Source of the DNA: Chondrosia reniformis
Lineage: Eukaryota; Porifera; Demospongiae; Chondrillida; Chondrillidae
Direction: 5' to 3'
Assembly: GCA_947172415.1 (NCBI GenBank)
Contig: OX359193.1
Span: 4,024,501 to 4,088,500 of the forward strand
Length of the DNA stretch: 64,000 nucleotides
The notes under the pieces were generated by a model. The model did no database searches, had not been told where the DNA came from, and saw only the letters and a list, made by a program, of their open reading frames with translations. This document shows positions 54,500 to 64,000 of this stretch, in pieces. Positions within the stretch are counted from its first letter, which is position 1. Each line of letters begins with the position of its first letter. The position numbers and the translations under genes are program-made.

Positions 54500-54547
54500 A
54501 TGAACCAAATGTTTCGACCCCAGTCCAGGGGTCTTCATCAGTGGTGA
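54500..54547 (-). ncRNA. Hammerhead-like motif, 3' pLTR of the Penelope-like element
   Basis: On the minus strand: ACCACTGATGA, a 6-bp stem GACCCC-TGGACT-GGGGTC, then GAAACATT and TGGT, which can pair with ACCA as stem I. The triplet before stem I is ATT rather than GTH, so stem III is weakened. Confidence 0.7.
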
Positions 54548-54806
54548 ATGATCTGTATATGTACAAGGCAAGCACCTTTTTTATACGCAAAGTGAAGGTG
54601 ATAATTGAATGTGCAATGATGTTTTAAGTTCAAAGTCAAAGAGTGTGGAGGGGGTCAAGAAAATAAGGAATGAATGAGAGGGTTATAGGTGAATGGTAAT
54701 GGGCCTACATCTCTATTTAAATTATTCCTCTCCAATCCGATATGCCGTGCCACCAGTGTGCATCGCTGTGTGTAGTGTGGGTGGTTGTCCACATCTGCGC
54801 CTCCTC

Positions 54807-56260
54807 TCAGTCTATCACATGCATCTCCTCCATTGCATGCTCTGCTACTGCTGATTGAGCTGGGTTTCCTGAAGTCAGGGCCCTCTTTTGCTCTTTCAGC
54901 TGTTCGTGGAGTGTCCGGCCGGGCTGTCCAATGTATGCCCTGCCGCATGTCCCACAGGGAATCCGGTAGACCACTCCTGCTTTCTCTTCTGGGGGGTGCG
55001 TCCTTTGGGATTGTCTGAGTGTCCTGTGGGGGCAGAAGCAGATTCGGTCATTAAGGGGAGCGAGTATACTTCGTACGGACTCGGCCAAATGGCGGACATA
55101 TGGTTGTGTGATGGTAGCCTTGGGTGTGTCTGGCGATGGGGGTGGGACGGACGTGGGGGAGGGCCTCCAGTGTTGGAGAAACACAGTTTTGGGGTACCCG
55201 TTGGACTCCAGGGCTTTGGAGACACACTCCTTCTCTGTGTCTCTGTCATGCTGGAAGGTGTAGATCCTGTCTGCTCTGGATAGCAGGGTCAGTGTCACTG
55301 CAACCTTGTGGGCAAAGGGGCAGTGGGACGAAAAGTCCAGATAGCGGTCAGTGTGAGTTTTCTTGCGGAACTCGGTGGTAGATAAGGAACCATCATCGTG
55401 CCTCGTTACCATTGTGTCCAAGAACGCAAAGGTTCCCTGGGACTCTTCCTCAATCTTGAATTGGATTGAGGGCTCAATAGAGTTCAGGTGATGTGGAATA
55501 TATACCTCTACCTGGTCAAGTGGTAGGGCTGACAGGGTGTCATCAACATACCTCTTCCAAAACAATGGCTTGTGGGTGCAGGTGGAAAGTACTCTCTCTT
55601 CCATGTCCTCCATAACTAAGTCCGCCAGTGTGACTGAGACCGGCGACCCCTTTGCCATACCGAAGGTTTGCTGGTACCATTCACCTCTGTACAACAGATA
55701 TGTGGCGTTGAGGCAGAAAGTGAGTAGGTTCACTACCTCGTCCGGGGAGAGGGCTGTGCGCTCTGGCAAGGATGGATCTGCCAGGAGGCGTTCCTTTGCC
55801 ACTTTTGCTGCTAGATCTGTCGGGACTTTGGTGAAAAGCGATACTACATCAAAGTACACCAGGGCCATCGCAGGGGGGAGGGTCTGACCTGTGACAAAGG
55901 TAGAGAATTCTGCAGAATTTCTTATGTGGGACGTCGACTTACTTACAAGTGGGGATAGATACTAGGTGTTTTGAGAGTGCATATGTGGGGGAATTGATGA
56001 AAGAGGCGATTGGTCTCAGGGGGGTTCCAGGTTTATGGACCTTAGGCAGTCCATACAATCGAGGGATCTGGCCTGCTGTGCTCTGTAAGCGGTATTAGAG
56101 CAGGTCCAGGATCGACCCTGTTCAGGGCCAGGAGGAGGAAGTTCATCTTTCTTTCTTGGGCTGCTGCGGGATCACGGGGGACCTTCTTGTACGTGTCCGT
56201 GTCTGAGAGAAGCAACTCACCTTTCCATCGTAGTCTGTCCGGTTCATTACTACAGATCAT
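54807..56260 (-). pseudogene. Penelope-like reverse transcriptase with GIY-YIG endonuclease
   Basis: The main frame (55868-54807, 353 codons) has RT motif A (LVYFDVVSLFTKVP), motif B (QTFGMAKGSPVSVTLADL) and the YVDD box (FWKRYVDDTLSAL), and a C-terminal GIY-YIG domain (GVVYRIPCGTCGRAYIGQPG). The N-terminal RT part (RWKGELLLSDTDTYKKVPRD and [12 protein letters not shown]) is in another frame at 56042-56260, with at least two frame changes between 55870 and 56060. The enzyme copies the element RNA, with GIY-YIG cutting target DNA. GC content is higher than the flanks. Confidence 0.9.
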
Positions 56261-56261
56261 T

Positions 56262-56305
56262 TACCACTGATGAAGACCTCTGAAATGGGGTTGAAACGTA
56301 TGGTT
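56262..56305 (+). ncRNA. Hammerhead-like motif, 5' inverted pLTR of the Penelope-like element
   Basis: ACCACTGATGA, stem II GACCTC-TGAAAT-GGGGTT, then GAAACGTA and TGGT. ACCA/TGGT gives stem I, GTA is a permitted cleavage triplet and stem III is the minimal ACGT type. All conserved core bases are present. Confidence 0.75.
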
Positions 56306-56993
56306 CATTAACAAGATCCATTTGTCCAATTCAGCCCGGCTAGTGTAATACCGAAATATTTGAAATGTTAGTACCTCGCCACACAGAAATCTTCAGAAAT
56401 AGTCAATTGTTGATGTGAATGAGAATAGTACAACAGAAAAAGGTTAAAATATTGTTACTGAAGGGCAAAAAGCAAAAGAGCAGGTGATAACATATTGTGA
56501 TTCATTGTTAACAACATTGAACTACTCTCTTCCATTACATAGCTGACACATGTCATGAAAATCATCTGTCAGCAAAAAATATATTCGATGTACATGAAGA
56601 CTATTGCAATGTTGTTAATACAGTTGAGTGTCATATACAGGTAAATCAAAACTAACATGTAGGTTTGATTTCCAATGCCCAATCGAGATAAAATAGGCAT
56701 AACCTTTGAAACACTTCCAACTGGTAGAATCAGATCAAACTAACAGCAAAGCAAAATGATCCGCTTATCAATACTGAAAATTGTGTCACATAAAAAATTT
56801 GCTAAGCAATGTTGATTTACATGTTATTGTTGATTTAGGAGATTGCACTAATAAAGATATTAACATTTCCTTCTGGCCATTTGGTGTAGAAAATTTACAG
56901 GTAATGCTCACTGAATTTGGTTGGCATCTCTGCTTCAGATATTGGTCACATTCCAGGAAAATTTGGTACTGGCTTTTCTGATCTAACAGCAAA

Positions 56994-57166
56994 ACTCCAG
57001 TGGTAAGTCTTGGTTCTTGCACGAAGGGGTCGTCTATTCTACCAAGCTTATCCAGCTTCTGCGTGTAGCGAAACTTTTCTGCTTCTTCTAGTTCACAGAT
57101 GTATGGAGAATACTTTGTCGACATAGCTGCTGCAGTGCAGTTTAACTTGCCACTCGGATGGCGCAT
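56994..57166 (-). CDS. First exon of an unidentified gene, divergent promoter side
   Basis: The ATG at 57166 opens MRHPSGKLNCTAAAMSTKYS, then PYICELEEAEKFRYTQKLDK and LGRIDDPFVQEPRLT. It may end near 56994 at GTTTTG. A second Met (MSTKYS) is a possible start. No family recognised. The start lies 90 bp from a plus-strand gene start, suggesting a shared promoter. Confidence 0.45.
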
Positions 57167-57254
57167 GCTAGCGATCCATTGCCACTCAAAATGGTGGCCG
57201 GATGTGATTAATATTCATTCATGATGTCATCACATAACCTCTGTACAATTCGTT

Positions 57255-57518
57255 ATGGAAGGAGACAACATAGGTGATCTACAGCTAGCTCCCTTACAAG
57301 TCTTCCGATGGTGACGAATCTGAGATCGAATCACAAACAGGTTCAGAAGCAAATGTGGACAGCAACGAATCAAGAACAGGCCACTTCACTGGCACAAAAC
57401 AGCCGTATCAATACAAAACGCTAAAGAGATCATCTTCTAAAGAATCGCACTCAAATTCTGAAGAACAAGAGGCAATGGAGGGCCTAGAGGATGCCGAATC
57501 GCTTGGCAATAGAAACTG
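57255..57518 (+). CDS. Exon resembling the N-terminus of a P2X7-C-domain-like protein, frame break
   Basis: The ATG at 57255 gives MEGDNIGDLQLAPLQ, then the coding signal shifts frame (near 57295) to SSDGDESEIESQTGSEANVD, TGTKQPYQYKTLKRSSSKES and LEDAESLGNRNW before a GTAAGA donor. Acidic-Ser start and an ending in x-L-G-N-x-x-W recall the stand-alone P2RX7 intracellular-domain proteins of invertebrates, whose next exon would start with Cys residues. That assignment is tentative. The frame break suggests a pseudogene or a sequence error. Confidence 0.4.
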
Positions 57519-57734
57519 GTAAGACATATCTTTGTAGCTCTGTCGTTTTTGGTCAGATCGTTGACAAAATTATATGGATGTGTATGTATAGATACATATA
57601 CCGTTTTCTCTCTAAAAATTTGTCTCTCTAAAGTTTTGTAATCTGCTAGAAACCTGTGCAAATGCATTCTAATTGGTGACGAATTTCCGGTTTTCTAATA
57701 TTCGTCACATCGCTCTAATAATTCGGGTTAGGGT

Positions 57735-57826
57735 TCTGGGTACCAGACAAATTCTTCCCCGACTGTCGGCGCACAGAAGTCTTTGTAAATGTGATACCCT
57801 CGAACTGCTGTCCATACGGTGAGTTA
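57735..57826 (-). pseudogene. HIRAN-like domain fragment
   Basis: Minus-strand frame reads TVWTAVRGYHIYKDFCAPTV, then GEEFVWYPEP-stop, similar to the first half of HIRAN-type domains (VRGYHIY, then GE-x-L/F). It stops where the domain should continue. The rest of 57519-58008 holds nothing else recognised. Confidence 0.5.
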
Positions 57827-58008
57827 AAAATCCGCCTTTTCGCCTCGAGAAATGCCCTTTACAAAGTGCTTCAAGCTTTCACTGTCTGCTCTAATGTTTC
57901 GTCGAAATATTCGACACCCTCGGCCAGCTTGTTCATTCCAATTCTATTTGTGACCAGGTGATGAATTTTCCTGGACACAGCTAGTGACAAATTTTTATAG
58001 AGCATACC

Positions 58009-58211
58009 GTAGGTCAATAGACTATGGTGTATGCGTAGAACCTTCTAGATTTGTTAGTTAATCATCGATACTTTAGCATCAATTTTCAGTGTGTGTTTTT
58101 AGAAAAGAGTTTCTAGCAGTTGTTTTATTATTAGTGAATTGTCAAGAGAATTTTCGGGGAACCGCTCAATATGTGAAGCGATCAACGTTCATGATTGTTT
58201 CGAACATTACA
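58009..58211 (+). repeat. 5' LTR of the Gypsy element
   Basis: Shares AGGTCAAT, GGTGTATGCGTAGAACCTTC, TAGATTTGTTAGTTAATCAT and the end TTACA with the 3' LTR. The first bases (expected TG) are not recognisable, so the left edge is approximate. Confidence 0.8.
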
Positions 58212-58213
58212 TT

Positions 58214-58231
58214 TGGGGGCCTGTCCGGGAT
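58214..58231 (+). other. Primer-binding site, tRNA-Pro-like
   Basis: TGGGGGCCTGTCCGGGAT starts two bases after the LTR and differs at two positions from the complement of the 3' end of tRNA-Pro (TGGGGGCTCGTCCGGGAT type). Confidence 0.7.
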
Positions 58232-58359
58232 ACGATTTCCAAGTCGGCAACAGGACACAAGATTGCTGCAGTTGTCCCTCAGCAGAAGGAAGGTGGGAAG
58301 GAGGCCAGCTGGCAAGATTGTGCAGTTGATGAAGATTTACAACAGGAACTAGTGACCAT

Positions 58360-61300
58360 GCATGGAGTCAACGGGGGTGATTTGCTGGGGAAGACTCCAG
58401 TTACAGAGGTAGTGGTCGACGGGATACCAGTTAACACTTAAGTGGACATGGGATCCCCTGTAAGCATAGTGTCAGTGAAGTGCCTGCTGAATGCACTCAC
58501 AAGGAGCAAGCACCAGCAGCAGAATCAAAGGATTGGGTCAAAGAAGTCAGAGCAAGACTCAAACCAACAACTATTCATCTTAGGAGCTTTAGTGGGAATA
58601 ACCTTCCCATTCTTAAGCAAAACAGCTCAAGATTGAAAGAAAAAGGCGAAAGGCAGATGCATGGATCCAGGTACAACAGAATGTACCAGTAGACGTTTTG
58701 CTTGGTACTGATTTGCAAGCTCATTTGGGATTCTTCTTGAGAGAGGAAGGGGCCTAATCAAGTGTGTGAGATGCCGGCAAGCTGGAGGTAGGTTCAGATG
58801 TAGGAGTACAGACCCAGGACACAAGCGATGTTGTGGGACAAGTATGTCTCCTGGAGGCTGTGAGAGTGCCTGCCCACTTCCAGAGATTGGCTCCAGCCCA
58901 AAAGGTTGGCACTGAGGCAGGGGGAGTAGCATTATTTACCCCCAGGCAGGGATGGGAACAAGTAGTTGGAGGAGAGCCTAATGGGAACAGAGCAGAGAAA
59001 CATGATACCAATTCAGAACCTTGGGTTCCAGCCTGTTACATTGGAAAAGGGGGAGATACTGGGATCTATAGAGAAAGTGAAGGTGGTATCAGTAACAGAG
59101 GAACAGGGTACAGCTACCATGTGTTGTTGTATCCAGAAAACAGGATGACCCACAGGGGAATGCAAGAAGAGGCAATTGGAGAGTCTTCCAATGGACAACC
59201 GGGAACTGGACGAACCAGGGAGACAACAGCTGACGGAGTTAATTCTGGAGTATCCAGATATTTTCGGCTTGAGTGATACAGAACTTGTCACGTCCACTTT
59301 GCTTTGCGACAAAGAGTGGAATTGAAAATACAGAAAATGCTGAGCCAGGGAGCCATTCAGCCCTCACATAGCCCTTGGGCGAGCCCTGTTGTTTTGATTG
59401 CTAAGAAGGATGGGACTAGGCGCTTTTGTGTTGATTATCGGAAGCTAAATGCTGCAACGAAGATGGTTGTGTATCCGCTGCCTAGAATTAACAAGATGTT
59501 CGATTTGCTCTCCAACAACTACTACTTCTCTACCTTTGATTTAGCATCTGGGTATTGGCAGGTTCGAATGGAGAAGACTGCCCAGGAGAAGACTGCTTTT
59601 GCAACTCATGTCGGGTTGTATGAGTTCAAGTCATGCCTTTTTGCTTATGTAACGCCCCAGCCATTTTTCAACGGCTAATGGAGAAGGTGTTACATGGCTT
59701 GGTGGGTAAGGTTTGCTTGGTTTATTTAGATGATGTCCTGGTCTTGGGGAAGAACTGGAGGAACACCTGGAGAATTTGCGCAAACTTTGAGACAGACTAC
59801 GCAAGGCTGGACTGCATTTGAAGCCCCCCAAATGCCATCTGATGCAGAAGGGAGGTGGAGTATTTAGATTCTTGTGTATCCACTGACGGAATTGCTACAT
59901 CCCCTAAAAAAGCGACTGCTGTGCAAGAGTACCCTGACCCAAAGGATATCCGATCTCTTCGTTCCTGTTTGTGGTTAGCTTCTTATTATAGGTGCTTTGT
60001 CCCTAATTTTTCTGTTGTTGCAGGTCTTTCGTTCGCCCTGACTAGGAAGGATGCGGAGTAGTCAGTGTCGGGACTCGTTCCAACGACTTAAGGAAATCTT
60101 CAGCCATGCGCCTGTGTTAGGTTTTCCCAATTTTGAGGAAGAGTTCATCCTAGAGACCGATGCTTCTGGCCATGGACTGTGGGCTGTGTTATCCTAGAAG
60201 CAGTCAGGTGGAGAGTGCCATCCCATCGCTTATCCAAGTCGTACCCTTCAGCCGTCGGAGAAGTATTATGGAATCACAGAACTCGAGGTACTTGCGGTGG
60301 TGTGGGCTGTGAGGCATTTTCAGCATTATCTGCATGGACACCGTTGCCAGGTTATGACAGATCATGAAGCCTTGAAGGCATTGTTGAATATTCCCCACAT
60401 CCCACTGGGAAGTTAGCAAGGTGGGGGCTGGTAATACAAGAATTGGATCTCACGGTCAACTACAGAGCTGGGAGAAAGAATGGAAGAGCTGATGTCTTGT
60501 CCCGTTACCCAGTAGAATTTCTAGGAGGTGATGGAGACAGGGAGAATTATACTAGCTCGCAGGTAGTTGCTGCTGTGAACAGCGTGCCTGCTCAGGCGGG
60601 GGATACCAGTGTCCAAACCAACCAACCCTTGGAGAGAGACAGTGACAAGATCCACAGTTGGCAACCTTCATTAGCTATGAAAAAACTGGACTCCTTCCAG
60701 ATAGCCCTGTGGAAGCCAAGATAGTAGCTGCCAACAAACCCCAATAGACTTTAATTGAGGGGGTTTTGTACCACACATCCACTGATGGATAACTGACAAT
60801 AGTTCCACCTCAGGTAGACCGAAGGAACTTCTTTGAAGTGGTACATGCTGGGAAGTTTGGGGCTCACTTAGGAGCTGCTAAAGTCTTCAGTGTTCTCAAT
60901 CGACACTACTGGTGGCACAAGATGAGGCAACATTGCCATTTGGTGCAAGTCATGTCTAGTCTGTGCCATGCGCCTGTGGGACATGCCGTTAAGCCATGTT
61001 TAACGCCCATTCCAGTCAGAGGACCTTTTGACCATGTTGGAATCGATGTATTGCAACTACCCAAGTCATCAAGAGGGAACCAATATGCGGTGGTCTTTAT
61101 GGACTACTTAACCAAGTGGCCCGAAGTGTTTGCAGCGATGGACCAGACTGCATTGACTATCGCAAAGTTACTGGTGGAAAAATTGTTAGTAGGCATGGTG
61201 TACCCATGGAATTTTTATCGGATTGTGGGGATATCTTCTAGTCCGGACTTCTCCAAGAGGTATACAGATGGCTGGGTACCCACAAGGTAAACACTACGGC

Positions 61301-61930
61301 TTATCATTCGCAAACTGATGGATTAGTTGAAATGTTTAACTGCACGCTTCTCCAGATACTGTCAAAGACCACTAGTCATACAGGTGGGGACTAGAATGAG
61401 AAGCTGCCGTACTTATTCTTTGCTTTTCGAACCAGTATGCAGCCATTCACCGGAGAGTCGCCCTTTATTTTTATTATATGGAAGAGATGCACGTTTGCCC
61501 TTTGAGGACGTGCTATATTCCCAGCCTGACCGCAAGATCACAGACCTTGATGATTTTTGGAGGGAAATGGCAGTTAGGATGCAAGAAGCATGGGAGTTGG
61601 CTCGCAACTCCATCAGCCTACTCAAGCCAGACAAAAGAAACATTATGATCGAAGTGCTAGCCCAAGACTGGAGACCGAGTTTTTGTATACATGCCAGCAG
61701 CCAAGGCTGGGCCAGCCTACAAGTTAACGAGGCCTTATCATGGGCCCCATCGCATCACTCTAACCCATGATAATGGAGTACAAGTTAGGCCCATTGACCG
61801 ACCACAGGACACACCAATACGAGTGGCCCTGGAACGGGTTCGAAGGTGTCCAGATCAGTTAGGTGATGAATTCTCCCCCAGGCATCAGGTGGGTGGAAAA
61901 AATCAGTCAGGAGCAGGGTTGTGAAGAAGA
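58360..61930 (+). pseudogene. Gypsy pol polyprotein remnants (PR, RT, RNase H, IN)
   Basis: Pieces in the expected order. Protease with D-M-G-S (VDMGSPVSIVS) near 58443; reverse transcriptase from 59304 (SPWASPVVLIAKKDGTRRFC, FSTFDLASGYWQVRM) to the YLDD box ([13 protein letters not shown]) near 59720; RNase H 59990-60480; integrase H2C2 region (HAGKFGAHLGAAKVF) at 60838 and core (GPFDHVGIDVLQLPKS, VVFMDYLTKWPEVF) to about 61600. Many frameshifts and stops. The protease Asp-Thr-Gly is Asp-Met-Gly. Confidence 0.9.
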
Positions 61931-61998
61931 TAACAGATGGACTGGAAGACGTAGATCACATGACATACGAGGACGTCCTCTGGCTCAGGCCGGGGAGA

Positions 61999-62212
61999 TG
62001 TAAAGAAATATAGGTCAATCAACTGTGGTGTATGCGTAGAACCTTCTAGATTTGTTAGTTAATCATTTACACTTTAGAATCAATTTCCTGTGTGTGTTTT
62101 TAGAAAAAGTGGTCTAGTAGTTGTTTCATTATTAGTGAATTGTCAAGTGAAATTTCGGCAAACCACTCTATACATGAAGCGTTCGACGCACATTATTGTT
62201 TGGAACGTTACA
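61999..62212 (+). repeat. 3' LTR of the Gypsy element
   Basis: Starts TGTAAAGAAATATAGGTC right after the polypurine tract and ends TTACA. About 85% like the 5' LTR by eye, so the insertion is not recent. Confidence 0.85.
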
Positions 62213-62814
62213 TATGCAGTAGTTGTTCACATATGCCTACTGCGAGGGAATGTGTATGCAGTTAGAAACTACTCTGCACTTCATTACTCTGCATATTATA
62301 CAAAATTTATTGGCATTTTATAAGCCTAATTGCATTTAGCGAATCCTTATTTCGATTAATTGCAAATATAATATCTTGTGAGCTTCCACGTAAAGAAAGG
62401 TGTAGGAGTTATACTTGGCTGAATGTCCATGGCTGTCACATCTAGCATCTCCAGGTAGAAGAAGATACTTCTGTGTTGATAGAATGTACGGTTGCTGTAT
62501 GCTGCACACTCAAAATGCATAAGAAGACACAGAGGATCCACTAGGAATCATTAAACTGAACAGTTGAAAAGTTCCCTCTGGGATATTCATAATGAAGGGT
62601 TGCCTATTCCATGTCCTCTTGAAAAGACAGACTCTGCACCATTGGACAATAGATATGAATGTTATAGTGTAACTTCACATTATTCATAGTCATATGGTTT
62701 AAACCAGTGTAGCACATGTTGTGTATTCATTCTTTATTCTGATTATTAAGTGAAGTAGTGACAGTGTGGCGACACTCTTGGGTGATCCTTAGCATTCCCA
62801 GTGTTTAATATATA
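62213..62814. other. Interval without recognised gene
   Basis: AT-rich, short open frames only (for example minus 62356-62541), no domain. Confidence 0.4.
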
Positions 62815-63330
62815 GTGTCACCTGCTTATTATCCGGCCGGATAATAGGCCAAACCACTTATTAGGCCAGCAGCTGTCTGGCACGAATTCCAAAGTACACA
62901 AGAAATATTGGTATAATGTGCCAATACCGCCATCCGCCATCTTTTCCATGCAGCTGTTGTGGAAATTCACACATTTTAATAGTGTTTATTAGGCCAAACA
63001 AAAAAGTAATTCGTTTTTGTCGTCAAATATGGCCAGTGTCAAACGAACCAACTTAACTTTGGCTCAGAAGAAGGAGATATGCAAATACAAAGATGACCAT
63101 TATAAGGCAACGCAGGACTCGATCGCCTAGCTTTTCTCAAGGAAGTGGAACGTGAGGATTGCAAGGAAAACGGTGGGCAACATTTTGAAGTGGAAGCGTG
63201 ACTGGACAGCTATCAATCCTCACAAAATGAAGGCCAAGAGAACAAGGAAACCCAAATTAGCTGTGTTGGAGGTAGAGCTCGCAATGTGGTTTACCACTTT
63301 TGGAGCCGTCAGAATACTTCAACATTAATT
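62815..63330 (+). mobile_element. Tigger/pogo element, 5' part
   Basis: AGTGTCACCTGCTTATTATCC then GGCCGGATAATAGGCC at the left looks like a terminal repeat with sub-repeats. The transposase N-terminus follows; the DDE part is missing. Confidence 0.65.
63029..63330 (+). pseudogene. Tigger/pogo transposase N-terminal (CENP-B-type HTH) fragment
   Basis: ATG at 63029, MASVKRTNLTLAQKKEICKY, then a TAG inside the helix-turn-helix (about 63128), then LFSRKWNVRIARKTVGNILK and a basic linker (KMKAKRTRKPKLAVLEVELA) up to a stop near 63325. CENP-B-type DNA binding domain; the second HTH and the catalytic core are lost. Confidence 0.75.
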
Positions 63331-64000
63331 CAGCAACAGAAATTGTGCAGAAGGAAACTTTGCAATGATTGAAATGAAAATGATGGTTACTACGCTGTCT
63401 GGTCAAATTCGAATTCAGAGCACTTTGTGACCATTTTAGGAGATATTGACTATGTACATGTTAAGGTAGTAGGGGGGCTATCATATCAAAATCAAAATGA
63501 CACCAATTTGGTACAGAGGTTGAGTTAGCGGTCTATGTTTCATAGCTGGATTTTTAAACCTGTTTGTACTTCTAAACTTGAATTATTAAAGGAATAAGAA
63601 AATGTTATCTTGTGTTAAATTTTAAGCGTTAATGGCCTACTTGATCTTCTAGATTTTAATTGCTGACTAGTAATAAAGAGATCATGGCTGTTGCTTTATC
63701 TGAGATGAAACTCTTACCATTCTTCATGCTAATTTCGTAGACAATGGGTAAGCGTGTGCTCCGCACTGGTTTTATATACTGTAAACTTATTGTAATCGAT
63801 AAACGTTCTTTTCTATATTGATTCAAGGGTGCCCCTATTGAAGATTGGCTACAATGACGCTAAGGGGAAGGCAGGGCGGGCGAAGATCAACCGACGACTA
63901 CACAGTATTCTTTGGGTTAGTTTTGTGTAGGAATTCGTGACATACAACGTTACACGAATCTTTCCGAATTCATTTTTAGTGAAGATTGGTGCTGCCCACC
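63331..64000. other. Interval without recognised gene
   Basis: No domain, repeat or clear open frame noticed. Confidence 0.4.

Larger units (their letters stand above)
54441..56366 (-). mobile_element. Penelope-like element with inverted terminal copies
   Basis: 54441-54555 and 56253-56366 are inverted copies (shared ATCCATTTGTCCAAT, GGTTCATT and GATGAAGACC). Both hold a hammerhead-like motif. The RT/GIY-YIG gene lies between on the minus strand. Penelope-like elements often carry such partial, inverted or direct pseudo-LTRs. Confidence 0.85.
58009..62212 (+). mobile_element. Ty3/Gypsy LTR retrotransposon, decayed, gag missing
   Basis: 5' LTR about 58009-58211, primer site 58214-58231, pol fragments 58360-61930, polypurine tract GGCCGGGGAGA before the 3' LTR 61999-62212. 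The space between primer site and protease is only about 130 bp, so no gag gene is present. Confidence 0.9.

Noticed and set aside
1..64000. CRISPR array or bacterial operon
   Set aside because: No regularly spaced repeats with unique spacers and no ribosome-binding-site-linked genes; the introns and transposons are eukaryotic.

Overview
This window looks like AT-rich nuclear DNA from an early-branching marine animal. A demosponge is my best guess, inferred from a receptor tyrosine kinase (RTK) gene with short GT-AG introns, the mix of transposons and a 2A-like peptide; I cannot prove the species. There is no bacterial operon structure. About half of the window is recognisable mobile DNA.

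Region 1 (1-10.2 kb). The main host gene is an RTK on the minus strand. I could place 16 exons, 15 of them joined by matching splice phases: start codon and signal peptide at 10171, fibronectin-III-like ectodomain, one transmembrane segment (4497-4591), juxtamembrane exon, then the kinase (4186 down to 803). The last C-lobe exon is not visible. The kinase keeps the Gly loop, the VAVK lysine, HRDLAARN and SDVWSFG, but its DFG motif reads DFD. Introns hold palindromic repeats and small inverted-repeat transposons (MITEs).

Region 2 (10.2-20.7 kb). This stretch holds relics and orphan exons, mostly minus strand: pieces resembling glucosidase II beta subunit, glycine C-acetyltransferase and an NB-ARC NTPase, an orphan transmembrane exon (17.5-17.8 kb) and a complete-looking three-exon gene for a 130-residue protein of unknown function (20112-20606).

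Region 3 (20.7-43 kb). Transposons lie almost end to end: Tigger/pogo (minus), an RLE-type non-LTR element (plus), a LINE 3' fragment, Tc1 (plus), a Helitron with helicase and OTU domains (minus), Merlin (plus), an RTE-like LINE with an uninterrupted 949-codon ORF (minus) and piggyBac (plus). All but the RTE-like element carry frameshifts, stops or truncations.

Region 4 (43-54 kb). A near-perfect 79-bp-arm hairpin, two arrays of one 45-bp satellite, several ORF-compatible minisatellites and a second, internally deleted Helitron (plus) that begins with a 2A-like peptide (GDVELNPGP).

Region 5 (54-64 kb). A Penelope-like element with GIY-YIG endonuclease and hammerhead-like motifs in inverted terminal copies, a divergent pair of short gene starts near 57.2 kb, a HIRAN-like fragment, a decayed Ty3/Gypsy element with both LTRs and a tRNA-Pro-like primer site, and a pogo N-terminal fragment.

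No tRNA, rRNA or CRISPR array was found. All exon models were read by eye from splice signals and phase; none is checked by transcripts or database search.
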